DNA of 64,000 nucleotides from Fulvivirga ulvae (GTDB taxonomy: Bacteria; Bacteroidota; Bacteroidia; Cytophagales; Cyclobacteriaceae). Numbering within the stretch: the first letter of the stretch is position 1; each line of letters begins with the position of its first letter. This document shows positions 1 through 8,460 of the stretch, piece after piece. A program made the translations under genes and the position numbers. The notes under the pieces are model-generated. The model worked only from the letters and a program-made list of their open reading frames with translations, ran no database searches and was not told where the DNA came from. The DNA is taken from contig NZ_CP089981.1 of the NCBI RefSeq assembly GCF_021389975.1, positions 1,823,501-1,887,500 of the forward strand. Direction: 5' to 3'.

Positions 1-2
1 AA

Positions 3-1064
3 GAGCAGCATTTGCCACACGAAGCCTGGCATGTGGTACAGCAAAAACAGGGTCGCGTGCAAGCTACTACCCAGCTAAAAGGTGTAAGTATCAATAATAA
101 TGCAGGGCTGGAAAAGGAGGCAGACGTTATGGGGGCCAAAGCCCTTGATACCGAAAGTGCTGTAGGGGGAAAATCAGTTCAAAAGGGTAGAATGGCCAGT
201 TCAACATCTCCAGTGCAAAGAATTACCAAAGACGAGTTTGACCAGCAGGTAACAGACCAGGACCTTTTTGATAAATCGGGATCCTTCTACAAGGATGTAA
301 ACAATAATGATATCGATAAGGGCAAAGCCTGGGCCATTATTAAAAAACATGCAGGGAAGAACTTAAAACAACTGAATAAAGACCAGGCCATAGATATTAT
401 CCATCACCTGCATAGAGATCAGGTTTCGAGGGATAAAAAAGGTAAGATGCACCAAAACACACATGATATGGATCAGCTATATGACAGGGCGGAGCTGGTG
501 CACCAGCACTTTGAAAAAGAAATTAAAAAGCTGGGAAAGCGGTATGGAGCCATAGAAGCAAAAGTACCGGAAGGACTAAAGAAACGTCCACGTGCTACAA
601 AGAAGGTTGGTATGAAGTATAAAGGCGATGCCAGCCGGCTTAATGATCTTGTGCGCGCTACCATGATCTTCAAAAGCTACAAGGACATGAAAGATTCGGG
701 AGGCCATGCTTTGTACGACATACTTCGTTTCTTTGATGAGGATCAGAATGCAACGAAATTTACTCCACCTACTCCTCAAAAACAGCAAAAGATGCTGCAG
801 CAAATGACCAAAATCAAAAAACATATTACCAGGAACGCATATTTAAGCGTCAATAAAGGATATCAGCGTGTTGTAAAAAGCGTCATTAAAGACTTGAGGA
901 ATGGTGATGGTACAATTACCATTAACAACCGAAAAGATATAGACCTGCTCAGGGAGATCAGTTATGCCTGGTACAAAAAGGCGGATGATAAAATGTCTGC
1001 CTCAGGGCAAATGATTGTAAGAGGGGGATCACTGATAGAAAGATCAACTACCTACGAACATTAG
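3..1064 (+). CDS. C-terminal part of a DUF4157 (eCIS-core-like) protein with a possible RelA/SpoT-like toxin domain; 5' truncated by window edge
   Basis: The reading frame is open from base 3, so the true start lies outside the window. The first visible residues contain HLPHEAWHVVQQKQG, the HExxH...QQ signature of the DUF4157 domain. That domain is frequent in proteins associated with extracellular contractile injection systems and in polymorphic-toxin-like proteins. After it come a low-complexity linker and then a Lys-rich helical region. The stretch GMKYKGDASRLNDLVRATMIF, roughly 200 residues into the visible part, resembles the basic segment plus acidic-L-V-R-[AS]-T core of RelA/SpoT-type nucleotidyl or pyrophosphate transferases. 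This second call is my inference from a short motif. The protein ends without a recognisable secretion signal. The DUF4157 assignment is fairly secure; the effector activity is not. Confidence 0.7.
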   Translation, partial: EQHLPHEAWHVVQQKQGRVQATTQLKGVSINNNAGLEKEADVMGAKALDTESAVGGKSVQKGRMASSTSPVQRITKDEFDQQVTDQDLFDKSGSFYKDVNNNDIDKGKAWAIIKKHAGKNLKQLNKDQAIDIIHHLHRDQVSRDKKGKMHQNTHDMDQLYDRAELVHQHFEKEIKKLGKRYGAIEAKVPEGLKKRPRATKKVGMKYKGDASRLNDLVRATMIFKSYKDMKDSGGHALYDILRFFDEDQNATKFTPPTPQKQQKMLQQMTKIKKHITRNAYLSVNKGYQRVVKSVIKDLRNGDGTITINNRKDIDLLREISYAWYKKADDKMSASGQMIVRGGSLIERSTTYEH

Positions 1065-1157
1065 TAGTAATGACCCCATTCTCAGCAGAGTCTTTCGTGA
1101 ATCTCGCGAAGGGCTCTGTGCTTTACCCACAAAGTACAGCTTTTAAATATTCAATGC

Positions 1158-1619
1158 TCAAATATCAACACCATAGCTGACCTTAACTTTGTCCATCACC
1201 ACATGGGTATAGAAGTGCTTTAAATTAGGGTTATCCATTAGCTGCCTTTTAGAGAACTCTTCAAAGTGCTGCATGTCCTTTACATTGACGATCAGTACAA
1301 AATCATAAGTACCCGTAACATAATAACATTGGGTAACTTCTACGCACTGCTGTATGCTCGCCTTGAATTTATCGATGGCCTTTGAGCTCCCCTCGTGAAG
1401 TACCACATCCACTACGCAGGTAATCCCAACACCTACAGCCTTGGGGGAAATAATGGATACATCGGCTTCAATAATTTTTTCCTTTCTAAGTTTTGCTATC
1501 CTACGCTGAACGGCACTTTGACTTAAATTGACCTCTACACTTATCTCCTCAGCAGTTAGCTTATTGTTTTGTTGCAGTAATCTTAATATCCCTCTATCGT
1601 ACTCATCCAGCATATGCAT
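1158..1619 (-). CDS. Lrp/AsnC family transcriptional regulator
   Basis: A 153-residue protein of the usual Lrp/AsnC length. Residues 1-60 form an N-terminal winged HTH (LDEYDRGILRLLQ... then LSQSAVQRRIAKLRKE). The rest is an alpha/beta RAM (effector-binding) domain with the typical VTGTYDFVLIV segment. It is transcribed divergently from the RidA/aminotransferase pair, with about 115 bp between the start codons. This is the usual layout for a local regulator sensing an amino acid or its keto acid, so it probably controls that pair (inference). The start codon could be residue 1 or 3 (MHM). Confidence 0.9.
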   Translation of the reverse strand: MHMLDEYDRGILRLLQQNNKLTAEEISVEVNLSQSAVQRRIAKLRKEKIIEADVSIISPKAVGVGITCVVDVVLHEGSSKAIDKFKASIQQCVEVTQCYYVTGTYDFVLIVNVKDMQHFEEFSKRQLMDNPNLKHFYTHVVMDKVKVSYGVDI

Positions 1620-1733
1620 AATTTGTTTATTTACATGTCAATAATAGGGTAAAATATGCATTTACACGCCATATCTGCCCTGTTTAATCTGTCAAGCGCC
1701 TTTAATTTTGCGCTTCGCATAAAACACTTATGT

Positions 1734-2111
1734 ATGGAAAGCATTCACAGCACCAAAGCCCCAAAAGCAATTGGGCCATATGCCCAGGCAATACGCTCCG
1801 GAAATCTTTTGTTTTGTTCGGGCAAGACTCCAATAAATCCGCAGGCCATGGAAATTGAAGGAAATGACATTCAGACGCTGACCCAAAGGGTGCTCAAAAA
1901 CCTTGAGGCAGTTTTAAACGAGGCCGGTCTCACCTTACGTCATGTGATTAAAACCAATGTGTTTTTATCTGATATGCAATTATTCCCCGAAATGAACGAG
2001 ACATATGAGATATGCTTTAATGGACATAAGCCAGCCTGTAGCACTGTAGCAGTCAAAGGGCTGCCCCTGAATGCCCTGATAGAAATAGAATTAATCGCAG
2101 AAATCAATTAA
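1734..2111 (+). CDS. RidA (YjgF/YER057c/UK114) family reactive enamine/imine deaminase
   Basis: Starting at the ATG at 1734 gives 125 residues, the standard RidA length, beginning MESIHSTKAPKAIGPYAQAI. The family-wide APxAIGPYSQA-like start and the later H.KPACSTVAVKGLP segment (active-site Arg replaced by Ala-Cys-Ser-Thr context, family normally R-S/T-x-V) are visible. An upstream in-frame ATG at 1656 would add 26 unrelated residues and is rejected. RidA enzymes hydrolyse reactive 2-aminoacrylate-type intermediates released by PLP enzymes. The next gene, 2 bp downstream, is a PLP enzyme, which fits that role. Confidence 0.9.
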   Translation: MESIHSTKAPKAIGPYAQAIRSGNLLFCSGKTPINPQAMEIEGNDIQTLTQRVLKNLEAVLNEAGLTLRHVIKTNVFLSDMQLFPEMNETYEICFNGHKPACSTVAVKGLPLNALIEIELIAEIN

Positions 2112-2113
2112 AT

Positions 2114-3376
2114 ATGACATTTATGAGTTCAGATCAAAAGATTATGCTTCCGGCAGGAAGTTCATTTTCAGTAGAAGAAGTACAAAGGTTCAGAAATGAA
2201 ACAAAAGGCTGTAGTCATGTGGTGCACCTGAATAATGCAGGAGCAGGATTAATGCCGGATATCGTTACCCAGTCACAGCTTGATCATATAGCACTAGAGG
2301 CAGAAATAGGTGGTTATGAGGCCTCAGCTTTACGGGCAGATGGGATAAAAGAATTTTACACTCAAACGGCCCTGCTGCTAAATTGCTCGCCCCGAAATAT
2401 CGCTTTTACAGCCAGTGCCACTGATGCCTATACGAGGGCATTGTCTTCTATTCCCTTTGAATCCGGAGATGTGATACTTACGGATAAAGATGATTTTGTT
2501 TCCAACCAGATCCAGTTCCTTTCTTTGCAAAAGCGGCTGGGGGTTAAGGTCGTTCATATCAACAATAGCCCAGGGGGTGGGGTAGATTTGCAGGATTTGG
2601 GCGAAAAGCTAAAAAAATACAACCCCAGGCTACTGGCGATAACACACATCCCAACCAATTCCGGACTGGTCCAGCCTGTAGATGAAATTGCAGAAATATT
2701 CAGTAGCTATTTAAAAGAGAGCAACCATACCACTTGGTATATTTTGGATGCCTGCCAGTCGGCCGGACAAATGAAGCTGGATGTGCAGAAGCTCCAGTGT
2801 CACTTTTTGAGCATGACATGCCGGAAATTTTTGAGAGGCCCGCGCGGTACTGGGGCTTTATACATTTCTGATGAGGCACTTGATGCTGGTCTGGAACCGA
2901 TGTTTATCGATATGCGTGGCGCCACATGGACTGAACACAATACCTACAAGCAACAGCCCGATGCGGTACGCTATGAGGATTGGGAGTTTGCCTACTCCAC
3001 GGTAATCGGAACCAAAGCAGCCATTGAATATTGCCGGAATATAGGAGAAGAAAGAATTGAGCAACAGGTAAGGCTCCTCTCTCAAATGCTAAGACAAAAG
3101 CTTCAGGAGATAGAAACAGATCGAATCCAGGTTTTGGATCGTGGCCCTGCCTTGGGAGGTCTGGTGACATTTACAGTTAACAATGGTAACCCACAAACTA
3201 TTGTAAGTGAGCTGCTGAAAAGGAAAATAAACGTAGTGCCGAGCTACCGTGAATTTGGCATTTTTGATTTTGATGAAAAAGGAGTCAGTTGGGCAGTTAG
3301 GGCTTCCCCCCATTACTATAATACTCTGGATGAGCTGGATGTGCTTGTTAATAGCCTTAGCGAGATCATCAGGTAA
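2114..3376 (+). CDS. Class V aminotransferase / cysteine-desulfurase-like PLP enzyme
   Basis: 420 residues, fold type I. It has the N-terminal NNAGAG motif at about residue 42, DACQSAGQ (the cofactor Asp) in the middle, and SMTCRKFLRGPRGTG with the probable Schiff-base Lys near residue 238. It starts 2 bp after the RidA stop, so the two are almost certainly co-transcribed. A second in-frame ATG at 2123 is equally possible. The substrate cannot be read from the sequence; relatives include cysteine desulfurases, selenocysteine/isopenicillin epimerase-like enzymes and C-S lyases. Pairing with RidA suggests a reaction that releases enamine/imine products. Confidence 0.85.
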   Translation: MTFMSSDQKIMLPAGSSFSVEEVQRFRNETKGCSHVVHLNNAGAGLMPDIVTQSQLDHIALEAEIGGYEASALRADGIKEFYTQTALLLNCSPRNIAFTASATDAYTRALSSIPFESGDVILTDKDDFVSNQIQFLSLQKRLGVKVVHINNSPGGGVDLQDLGEKLKKYNPRLLAITHIPTNSGLVQPVDEIAEIFSSYLKESNHTTWYILDACQSAGQMKLDVQKLQCHFLSMTCRKFLRGPRGTGALYISDEALDAGLEPMFIDMRGATWTEHNTYKQQPDAVRYEDWEFAYSTVIGTKAAIEYCRNIGEERIEQQVRLLSQMLRQKLQEIETDRIQVLDRGPALGGLVTFTVNNGNPQTIVSELLKRKINVVPSYREFGIFDFDEKGVSWAVRASPHYYNTLDELDVLVNSLSEIIR

Positions 3377-3432
3377 GTCTACCTCAGTAGTTGCAACTCC
3401 AACCAGTCGCGGGTACAAACAGAACTAATGAC

Positions 3433-3649
3433 GGCTTTACTAAACTTCTATAAGTTTGGTAAAGCTTGACTGTTCGCTAATACCGGCTGAGGGTAATAGC
3501 CTTAAAGCAGAGGTTGCCACCTTGCTGAGCGTCGCCTTTCCCGATAATGGTCTCCTGCCATAATTAAAGATTGTGCCTCCGAAGGCCGCAGAGTCCTCTA
3601 CGAGAGACTCTACTGGGAAATAATATATAATCCGGCCTTAATATAATAG
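3433..3649. repeat. Long intergenic repeat, copy 1 (inverted relative to copy at 13.7 kb)
   Basis: This roughly 217 bp segment matches the reverse complement of 13671-13888 at about 85% by eye. It begins with a 14 bp hairpin (GCTTTACTAAACTT, 4 nt loop, complementary arm with one G-T pair). Further in is a self-complementary AGAGTCCTC...GAGACTCT stretch. It contains no ORF and fills most of the 337 bp gap between the aminotransferase and the next gene. It could be a MITE-like element or a structured RNA. Confidence 0.8.
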
Positions 3650-3655
3650 CATTGT

Positions 3656-3697
3656 GCCCCTTCAAAGGGGGATTGGTGAGTAGTATGGGTGAAGTTT
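3656..3697. repeat. Short intergenic repeat with CCCCTTCAAAGGGG palindrome, copy 1
   Basis: The palindrome CCCCTTCAAAGGGG is followed by GATTGGTGAGTAGTATGG. The same arrangement recurs at 5081-5123, and its first half recurs next to the second long repeat at about 13.65 kb. It is non-coding. Confidence 0.7.
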
Positions 3698-3713
3698 TGT
3701 CTTAAAAATTAAG

Positions 3714-4928
3714 TTATTGTAAATCCGGATTGCGTTTTATTCTTATGGGGAGAATAACCTTTGATTTCACTTCAATCCCTTTCATTTTTGCCGGTTTGAA
3801 CCTAAAGTCTAACTCCTGTAATTGACCTTCAACAAATTTATCAATTGCTGTTTCTATTCCTTTGACGATGTTCTTTTCCAGTAAGGAACCATCTTTTCCT
3901 ATGACAAATTCAAAATAGATCTTCCCTTCAATATCCTTGAATTTATTGCCTTTTTTGGCAATTTTATCATTAATGAACTGGTCGATAGAATCCAAACTAA
4001 TTAACAACTCTGGCTGCTCTTCAGCTATTATATAGGCAAAATCAGAGGATAGCAGCTCCTCCCGTTCCTCTTCAGTGATCTTAATTTCAAGGGGTTCTTC
4101 CACATACCAACTCCGCCAGATTCCCTTGCTCTGAAGCCTTTCATATTCTTTGCAAAGTTTGGGTGTAAGTTGAGCCACTTTATCATAGAAAGGCTTGATC
4201 AATTCCGAATATCTTTGAGTTCCAAGTTCCTCAAGTACAAATGGGTCTTTTAGTGCCTTGCTAGTATGCAGAAACTCCCTCCAGGTTTTATTGATTTCCT
4301 GAGTTTTCAAGTCCCACTTTTTACTGGAGCGGTTTACTCTAAACTTTGAATAGAGCCTAAAAAGCAATTTGTAATCTGCTGTTGCCTTATGAATATATGA
4401 CAGAAACATTTCTTCTGTATCACGTTGAGGTGGATAGTAAATACTGCGTGTTTTGTTGTTTACAACATCAATGGGGATTCCATAATAATCATCAGCAACA
4501 TTATTAGTCAATTTGAGTACATAATTTATATTTGGGTCAAGGCCACTCAAAAAATACTTGAAGTTTAAGCAACAATCGCACAATGCAACTTCTATCTCAT
4601 AAGAAGTACTACCGTCATCTTCTATCTTTTCTGTATAATTTGGGCCATGAAGTAACTCAATAGTGTCCCCTATGACTCTAACTCCCGCATTATCTGCATC
4701 CGAACAATTTCCGTGGAACCCCAAAAAAATTTCCAATTTGCCGCCATCCAGCTTTTTGTCAAATATTGTAATACCAGCCGCATGAATAGAAGCGTGTGAT
4801 TTGTTAAATTCATAGTCCACACTAAAACCATTCAGGCACTCGAATTTTTCAAACTTGTCCAGTTTGACTTGACCAAACGAATTTATAGTCAATATGATGA
4901 GTAAAAGGAACGTTAAGGCTTTTCCCAT
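3714..4928 (-). CDS. Secreted protein with C-terminal TonB-C-like domain
   Basis: Translation from the ATG at 4928 starts with a clean signal peptide (MGKALTFLLLIILTINSFGQ). The longer ORF start adds ten residues without changing this. The N-terminal half has clustered cysteines (CDCC), suggesting disulfides or metal binding. The middle is helical and charged. The last ~80 residues (FEFVIGKDGSLLEKNIVKG ... FKPAKMKGIEVKSKVILP) match the TonB C-terminal fold as found in many Bacteroidota periplasmic proteins. The exported protein lacks the N-terminal anchor of a true TonB, so energy transduction is doubtful. The role is unknown. Confidence 0.65.
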   Translation of the reverse strand: MGKALTFLLLIILTINSFGQVKLDKFEKFECLNGFSVDYEFNKSHASIHAAGITIFDKKLDGGKLEIFLGFHGNCSDADNAGVRVIGDTIELLHGPNYTEKIEDDGSTSYEIEVALCDCCLNFKYFLSGLDPNINYVLKLTNNVADDYYGIPIDVVNNKTRSIYYPPQRDTEEMFLSYIHKATADYKLLFRLYSKFRVNRSSKKWDLKTQEINKTWREFLHTSKALKDPFVLEELGTQRYSELIKPFYDKVAQLTPKLCKEYERLQSKGIWRSWYVEEPLEIKITEEEREELLSSDFAYIIAEEQPELLISLDSIDQFINDKIAKKGNKFKDIEGKIYFEFVIGKDGSLLEKNIVKGIETAIDKFVEGQLQELDFRFKPAKMKGIEVKSKVILPIRIKRNPDLQ

Positions 4929-5080
4929 AATACAAAGATAATATTTAACCAATAGCAATGACGGTGCTTTTACTTGTCACAAACTTCTCCCTTGAGGGAG
5001 ATGCCGCAGGCAGAGGGTGTAAATGCAGCTTCTCTCTCATTGTTAATTAGCTGATCTATCATGATGGAGAACATCCCCCT

Positions 5081-5123
5081 GCCCCCTTCAAAGGGGGATT
5101 AGTGAGTAGTATGGATCAAGTTT
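5081..5123. repeat. Short intergenic repeat with CCCCTTCAAAGGGG palindrome, copy 2
   Basis: Same unit as at 3656-3697: a palindrome around TTCAAA followed by GATTAGTGAGTAGTATGG. It lies in the 243 bp gap between the TonB-C protein and the methyltransferase. Confidence 0.7.
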
Positions 5124-5171
5124 TTGTTTAATAAATACGTTTATGAAAAAGGCTCTGAGCTATGATACACC

Positions 5172-5798
5172 TCATTTCTTACACACAATCTGCCAAAACT
5201 TCTGGGCAGGTCTGCTCTCTACATTCTTGGCGGGCTCCTCTATTTCTTTTGTTTCCAGCAGTCCATATTCTCCGAATTCGGATGTTATGGACTCTTGATT
5301 ATAAAAGAATAAATTAACGCCATGCCTTGTCAAAAAACGGTCTTTGCTTAAGCGTTCACCATTGCCGTAGGCGTTATCACTGGTGGAGATGGTTACAAAA
5401 ACCATGTAACCACCAGGCCTAAGCTGATTGTAGCAGTCGCTGATTAATTTTGCCCTTTCTTTTTCGTCCAGCAAATGGATTAAGGCATAGCAGAAAATGC
5501 CATCGTAGCTTTCTTTGTCAAATGGCATTACACTTACTGACCCGTGAAACACTTTGATGTTATCACCATAGTACTTTCTGGCAAGATCAATGGCCGTTTC
5601 CGAAATTTCTATTCCGGTGACATCACAGCCGCTGTCAATGAAAATTTTCGCATTTCTACCATAGCCAAATCCCGGAATTAGTACTTTTTTAAGTCCGTGA
5701 TGCTGAAATAAACTGGCCGTTTCAATAGCAGAGTCAGCCGGTTCAAATCCCCACATGGTCTGCTTGTCCCTGAAACTTGACTCCCAAAATTCTGTCAT
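5172..5798 (-). CDS. Class I SAM-dependent methyltransferase
   Basis: 208 residues. Motif I is KVLIPGFGYGRNAKIF at about residues 38-53, with the acidic ribose-binding residue in DVTGIEIS. Motif IV is YDGIFCYALIHLL, and a post-motif LRPGGYMVFV follows. This is the Methyltransf_11/25-type Rossmann fold; size and the opening FWESSFRDKQTMWGFEPADS resemble TehB/thiol-methyltransferase-like proteins. The substrate is unknown. The first 58 bp of the gene plus its upstream region are duplicated at 8461-8562 beside a RAYT element. Confidence 0.85.
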   Translation of the reverse strand: MTEFWESSFRDKQTMWGFEPADSAIETASLFQHHGLKKVLIPGFGYGRNAKIFIDSGCDVTGIEISETAIDLARKYYGDNIKVFHGSVSVMPFDKESYDGIFCYALIHLLDEKERAKLISDCYNQLRPGGYMVFVTISTSDNAYGNGERLSKDRFLTRHGVNLFFYNQESITSEFGEYGLLETKEIEEPAKNVESRPAQKFWQIVCKK

Positions 5799-5838
5799 GA
5801 TGTTTTATAGTTAAATTTTCTGCATTTTTCTACTCTCT

Positions 5839-5860
5839 GGCGCAAGCGTCCGCTTGTGCC
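5839..5860. repeat. REP-like palindrome, solo copy 1
   Basis: An imperfect 22 bp palindrome (arms GGCGCAAGCG and CGCTTGTGCC, one G-T pair) identical to the ends of the RAYT elements nearby. It abuts the stop codon of the next gene (5862). Confidence 0.85.
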
Positions 5861-5861
5861 T

Positions 5862-6458
5862 TTATGCAAACAGTTCCTTTGATACCTGAATGCCAGAATT
5901 CAGCGATAACTCCCTTCCAACTCTCCAAACCTCATTTTCCCAAACTTTCCAGTTTTCTGAATTCGGATTATTAAGGGAAATTTTTATTTCGGCATTTGGA
6001 GCAAAAACAAAATATTCATATCCAATGCCATCCAGGGTCAGCCCTCTATTCGCATCAAACAGATCATATGATGTCAATCTTCTTATCTTATCGACGTAAT
6101 CTTGAGGTCGATGCTTCTGATAAAACTCTCCAATTTTCCCTTCTTTATCAACGGTAAAAATCCCTTGTATTAGCTCATCAGGATTACTCTTTTTCCTAAA
6201 AGAGTTTTGATTGAATTTTATAGAATATAACCAACACCAACCTACAAAGGACTTGGATATGCCAATTAACCAGCAGTATTCAATAGATTCATCTATTCTC
6301 CATCCCCTATTATCTCTTATGGTAGCATTTCCTGATCTTAAATGTGGAATACCCAGTTTAGATGCCAGACTTTTGACAACATTTTGATGGAATTTGTGTT
6401 TCAGTAGTTCTTGTGCCTGGTGCATTCTATATGACCTGCTTGGTTTACCTATATCCAT
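5862..6458 (-). CDS. Uncharacterised protein
   Basis: 198 residues, no signal peptide or obvious membrane segment. The composition is aromatic-rich (WCWLYSIKF, WKVWENEVWRVGREL). I do not recognise the family. Its start overlaps the end of the upstream gene by 14 bp, so the two are probably translationally coupled and may work as a pair. A later ATG at residue 12 (MHQAQELLKHK) is also a possible start. The 3' end abuts a REP palindrome. Confidence 0.6.
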   Translation of the reverse strand: MDIGKPSRSYRMHQAQELLKHKFHQNVVKSLASKLGIPHLRSGNATIRDNRGWRIDESIEYCWLIGISKSFVGWCWLYSIKFNQNSFRKKSNPDELIQGIFTVDKEGKIGEFYQKHRPQDYVDKIRRLTSYDLFDANRGLTLDGIGYEYFVFAPNAEIKISLNNPNSENWKVWENEVWRVGRELSLNSGIQVSKELFA

Positions 6459-6837
6459 AAAGCTTTAAGCCCAAATTAGAGCATTCAATTTCAAACTCAC
6501 CAATTGAGCAAATCTCCTGCTCTATTTTCTCAATATTTTGGTTGTATGACGTCAATCCTGCCTTGAGATTATTCGGTGATACATAATCTTTATATTCTTT
6601 TGGGAAGATGACCCATTCCACTTCTTTGTATAAAATTGGCTCAATAAAGAAAGGTTCAGTATCTGGGGCATCAAAGGAAGTTAGTCTTAACTCATCAGAA
6701 TAGACCAATTTATAATATAGATGAACCGCTCCCAAGACACTGGTCAAATGTTCCAGCAATTTGATCCATTTTGCATTATTCATAAATGAACCACTGTATT
6801 TCAAATGTAAATAACTATCTAACTCTTCAGGTTTCAT
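6445..6837 (-). CDS. Uncharacterised protein, first gene of a coupled pair
   Basis: From the ATG at 6837 (MKPEELDSYLHLKYSG) the product is 130 residues. The upstream in-frame ATG at 6882 lies inside a REP palindrome and is rejected. It is soluble and acidic, with VEWVIFPKEYKDY and LGLKLYGYR near the end. I cannot place the family. It overlaps the following gene by 14 bp. Small coupled genes of this kind among mobile DNA are often immunity or accessory proteins, but nothing here proves that. Confidence 0.55.
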   Translation of the reverse strand: MKPEELDSYLHLKYSGSFMNNAKWIKLLEHLTSVLGAVHLYYKLVYSDELRLTSFDAPDTEPFFIEPILYKEVEWVIFPKEYKDYVSPNNLKAGLTSYNQNIEKIEQEICSIGEFEIECSNLGLKLYGYR

Positions 6838-6856
6838 GTTGTTCCTATCATTCCCT

Positions 6857-6878
6857 GGCGAAAGCGTCCGCTTGTGCC
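6857..6878. repeat. REP-like palindrome, solo copy 2
   Basis: Same 22 bp palindrome with one substitution (GGCGAAAGCG arm). The sequence just after it (ATTAACAAAAT) resembles the first bases inside the RAYT element end, so this may be the stump of a deleted element. Confidence 0.75.
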
Positions 6879-6923
6879 TCAATTAACAAAATCCTCTTTA
6901 CTCCTACTGATAGTTTATGGGGC

Positions 6924-7394
6924 TTATAAATGCGTTAGATTTACTTCAATTGTCCTTTCTAATCGATCGATTTGGATGGTAGTTATTTCTTTCCACTGCT
7001 CTACTGCTTGATAAAATTCATAGACGTTTTTATCTAAGACCCAATAGCCTTTTAAATTATAAGTCGTCAAAGAGTCATAAATTGAATTGCTGTAATCATC
7101 TTTGGCATTATAAAATTTCGAATTTTCTATCTGCTCTGATATTTTTTTTATATCCTTTTCACTCACCTTCAACTTGAAAACCCAGGTATAATCGCTATCA
7201 AAAGCTCCAGGGTAATGAAATGTCTTATTTTCCATAACTTTAAAGAAGTAGGATATTTCTATACCACTGTTCCTCTTGATTGTATTTTTCATATCTAGCC
7301 TCCCTAAAAGGTAAAAAGTAACCTTAAATAGGATGAGGACAATTACAACCCATTTTACAATCTTAATCAATCTCTTTTGAAGTATTTTTTTCAT
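6924..7394 (-). CDS. Small single-pass membrane protein, unknown function
   Basis: 156 residues. A basic N-terminus (KKILQKRLIKIVKW) leads into one hydrophobic segment at about residues 14-31 (VVIVLILFKVTFYLLG), and the remainder is soluble. It is probably an inner-membrane-anchored protein with an exported domain. No family was recognised. It sits between REP relics, and base composition is AT-rich like its neighbours. Confidence 0.5.
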   Translation of the reverse strand: MKKILQKRLIKIVKWVVIVLILFKVTFYLLGRLDMKNTIKRNSGIEISYFFKVMENKTFHYPGAFDSDYTWVFKLKVSEKDIKKISEQIENSKFYNAKDDYSNSIYDSLTTYNLKGYWVLDKNVYEFYQAVEQWKEITTIQIDRLERTIEVNLTHL

Positions 7395-7537
7395 TTTTCG
7401 TGAACCGTTTCATTGTCTGTCACAGGAGTTCATTTGTCCCTTTACACAATAAGCTAATTTGTCCATCTCTCACTTAAGTTGTTGCTTGTAACGGATTGAT
7501 AAGTTTTATGGAATTTTCGCCAATTGATTGAGACCAT

Positions 7538-7825
7538 CTATTTCATTGGGATCAACAATCCTGAACCTGGAAAGCCCCATTCACAGATATAATCTTCATC
7601 GGTATGATAACCATACATTTTTTTATACAACCTATCTCTAAAATCGTATATATTAAGGATCAGATAAGGCTGTTTAAACAAAACTGGATGCAGATTTACC
7701 TTCCAATTTACAGAACCATACTTTCCACTTTTCCTATACGAGTAATAATCAAAATATAAAGTTGCCGATGCTGTATCCTTTTCATTCGTCAAACGCAAAT
7801 AAGCTTCATTAGGGATGCTTAACCC
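7538..7825 (-). pseudogene. 3' fragment of a gene truncated at the RAYT element border
   Basis: The frame encodes IPNEAYLRLTNEKDTASATL and runs on to a normal stop (about 95 residues). It has no ATG; the only in-frame start is a TTG at 7798. The frame is open right up to the RAYT element end at about 7826-7832. The simplest reading is that element insertion or recombination removed the 5' part. The preserved part looks like a secreted beta-rich domain, with no family recognised. Confidence 0.5.
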
Positions 7826-7831
7826 CTCTCT

Positions 7832-8453
7832 GGCGCAAGCGTCCGCTTGTGCCCTTACTCGATAAACAAAATATTCAACAGGCCCTTGCCACCACTATAA
7901 TCAACCGCACTGCTATATTTCCAGTAGGACGGCTCACTCACAAACCCCGCAACTACGGGATTCATGTGTAAATAATCCAAACGCTGCTCCATCATTTTAT
8001 TATCTGACAGCTCTATAGGATGGTTGTGCTGCTGCCAAAGCTGCCAACCGTTGTTGTTGCCGTTTTTGTTTCCTGCACGCTCCATCATCCACTTTATCCA
8101 TTCACGTCTGCTTTCCGAAGGATGGTTTTGGATTTCCTCTTTTAATTTACGCGAAGTAAAACTTTTGAAATCTCTCAATATGTCCTGCATGGGCTTGTCT
8201 TCTGTCCCTATGATCAAATGAACATGACTCGGCATAATGCACCATGCATAGATTTCAAGCCCTTTTTCTTTTTGACAATACTTTAAGCTTTCTATCAAAA
8301 TGTTGTTGTAATCTTCCCTTACAAACAGGTCTATCCAGTAGACAGTAGCAAAGCTGACAAAGTATAGTTTGCTTTGGTCCTGGAATTTGTACTTTCTACT
8401 CATTGGGCTAAGATAGCTACCTGCTGGATGTGGCACAAGCGGACGCTTGCGCC
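7832..8453 (-). mobile_element. RAYT/REP element A (intact)
   Basis: A 622 bp unit bounded by the same 22 bp palindrome in opposite orientations (7832-7853 and 8432-8453), containing one transposase gene. This fits a REP-associated tyrosine transposase (RAYT) element, IS200/IS605-related. A shorter and a frameshifted copy lie within 2 kb. Confidence 0.85.
7855..8403 (-). CDS. REP-associated tyrosine transposase (RAYT, Y1_Tnp family)
   Basis: From the ATG at 8403 the product is 182 residues, beginning MSRKYKFQDQSKLYFVSFAT. The longer ORF start lies in the terminal palindrome and is rejected. HUH motif: MPSHVHLII (H60, H62). The probable catalytic tyrosine is Y144 in EQRLDYLHMNPV. The family cuts single-stranded DNA at REP hairpins and forms a phosphotyrosine bond. 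All motifs are intact, so it may be active. The C-terminal PSYWKYSSAVDY is typical of Bacteroidota RAYTs. Confidence 0.9.
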   Translation of the reverse strand: MSRKYKFQDQSKLYFVSFATVYWIDLFVREDYNNILIESLKYCQKEKGLEIYAWCIMPSHVHLIIGTEDKPMQDILRDFKSFTSRKLKEEIQNHPSESRREWIKWMMERAGNKNGNNNGWQLWQQHNHPIELSDNKMMEQRLDYLHMNPVVAGFVSEPSYWKYSSAVDYSGGKGLLNILFIE

Positions 8454-8460
8454 AGAGTAG

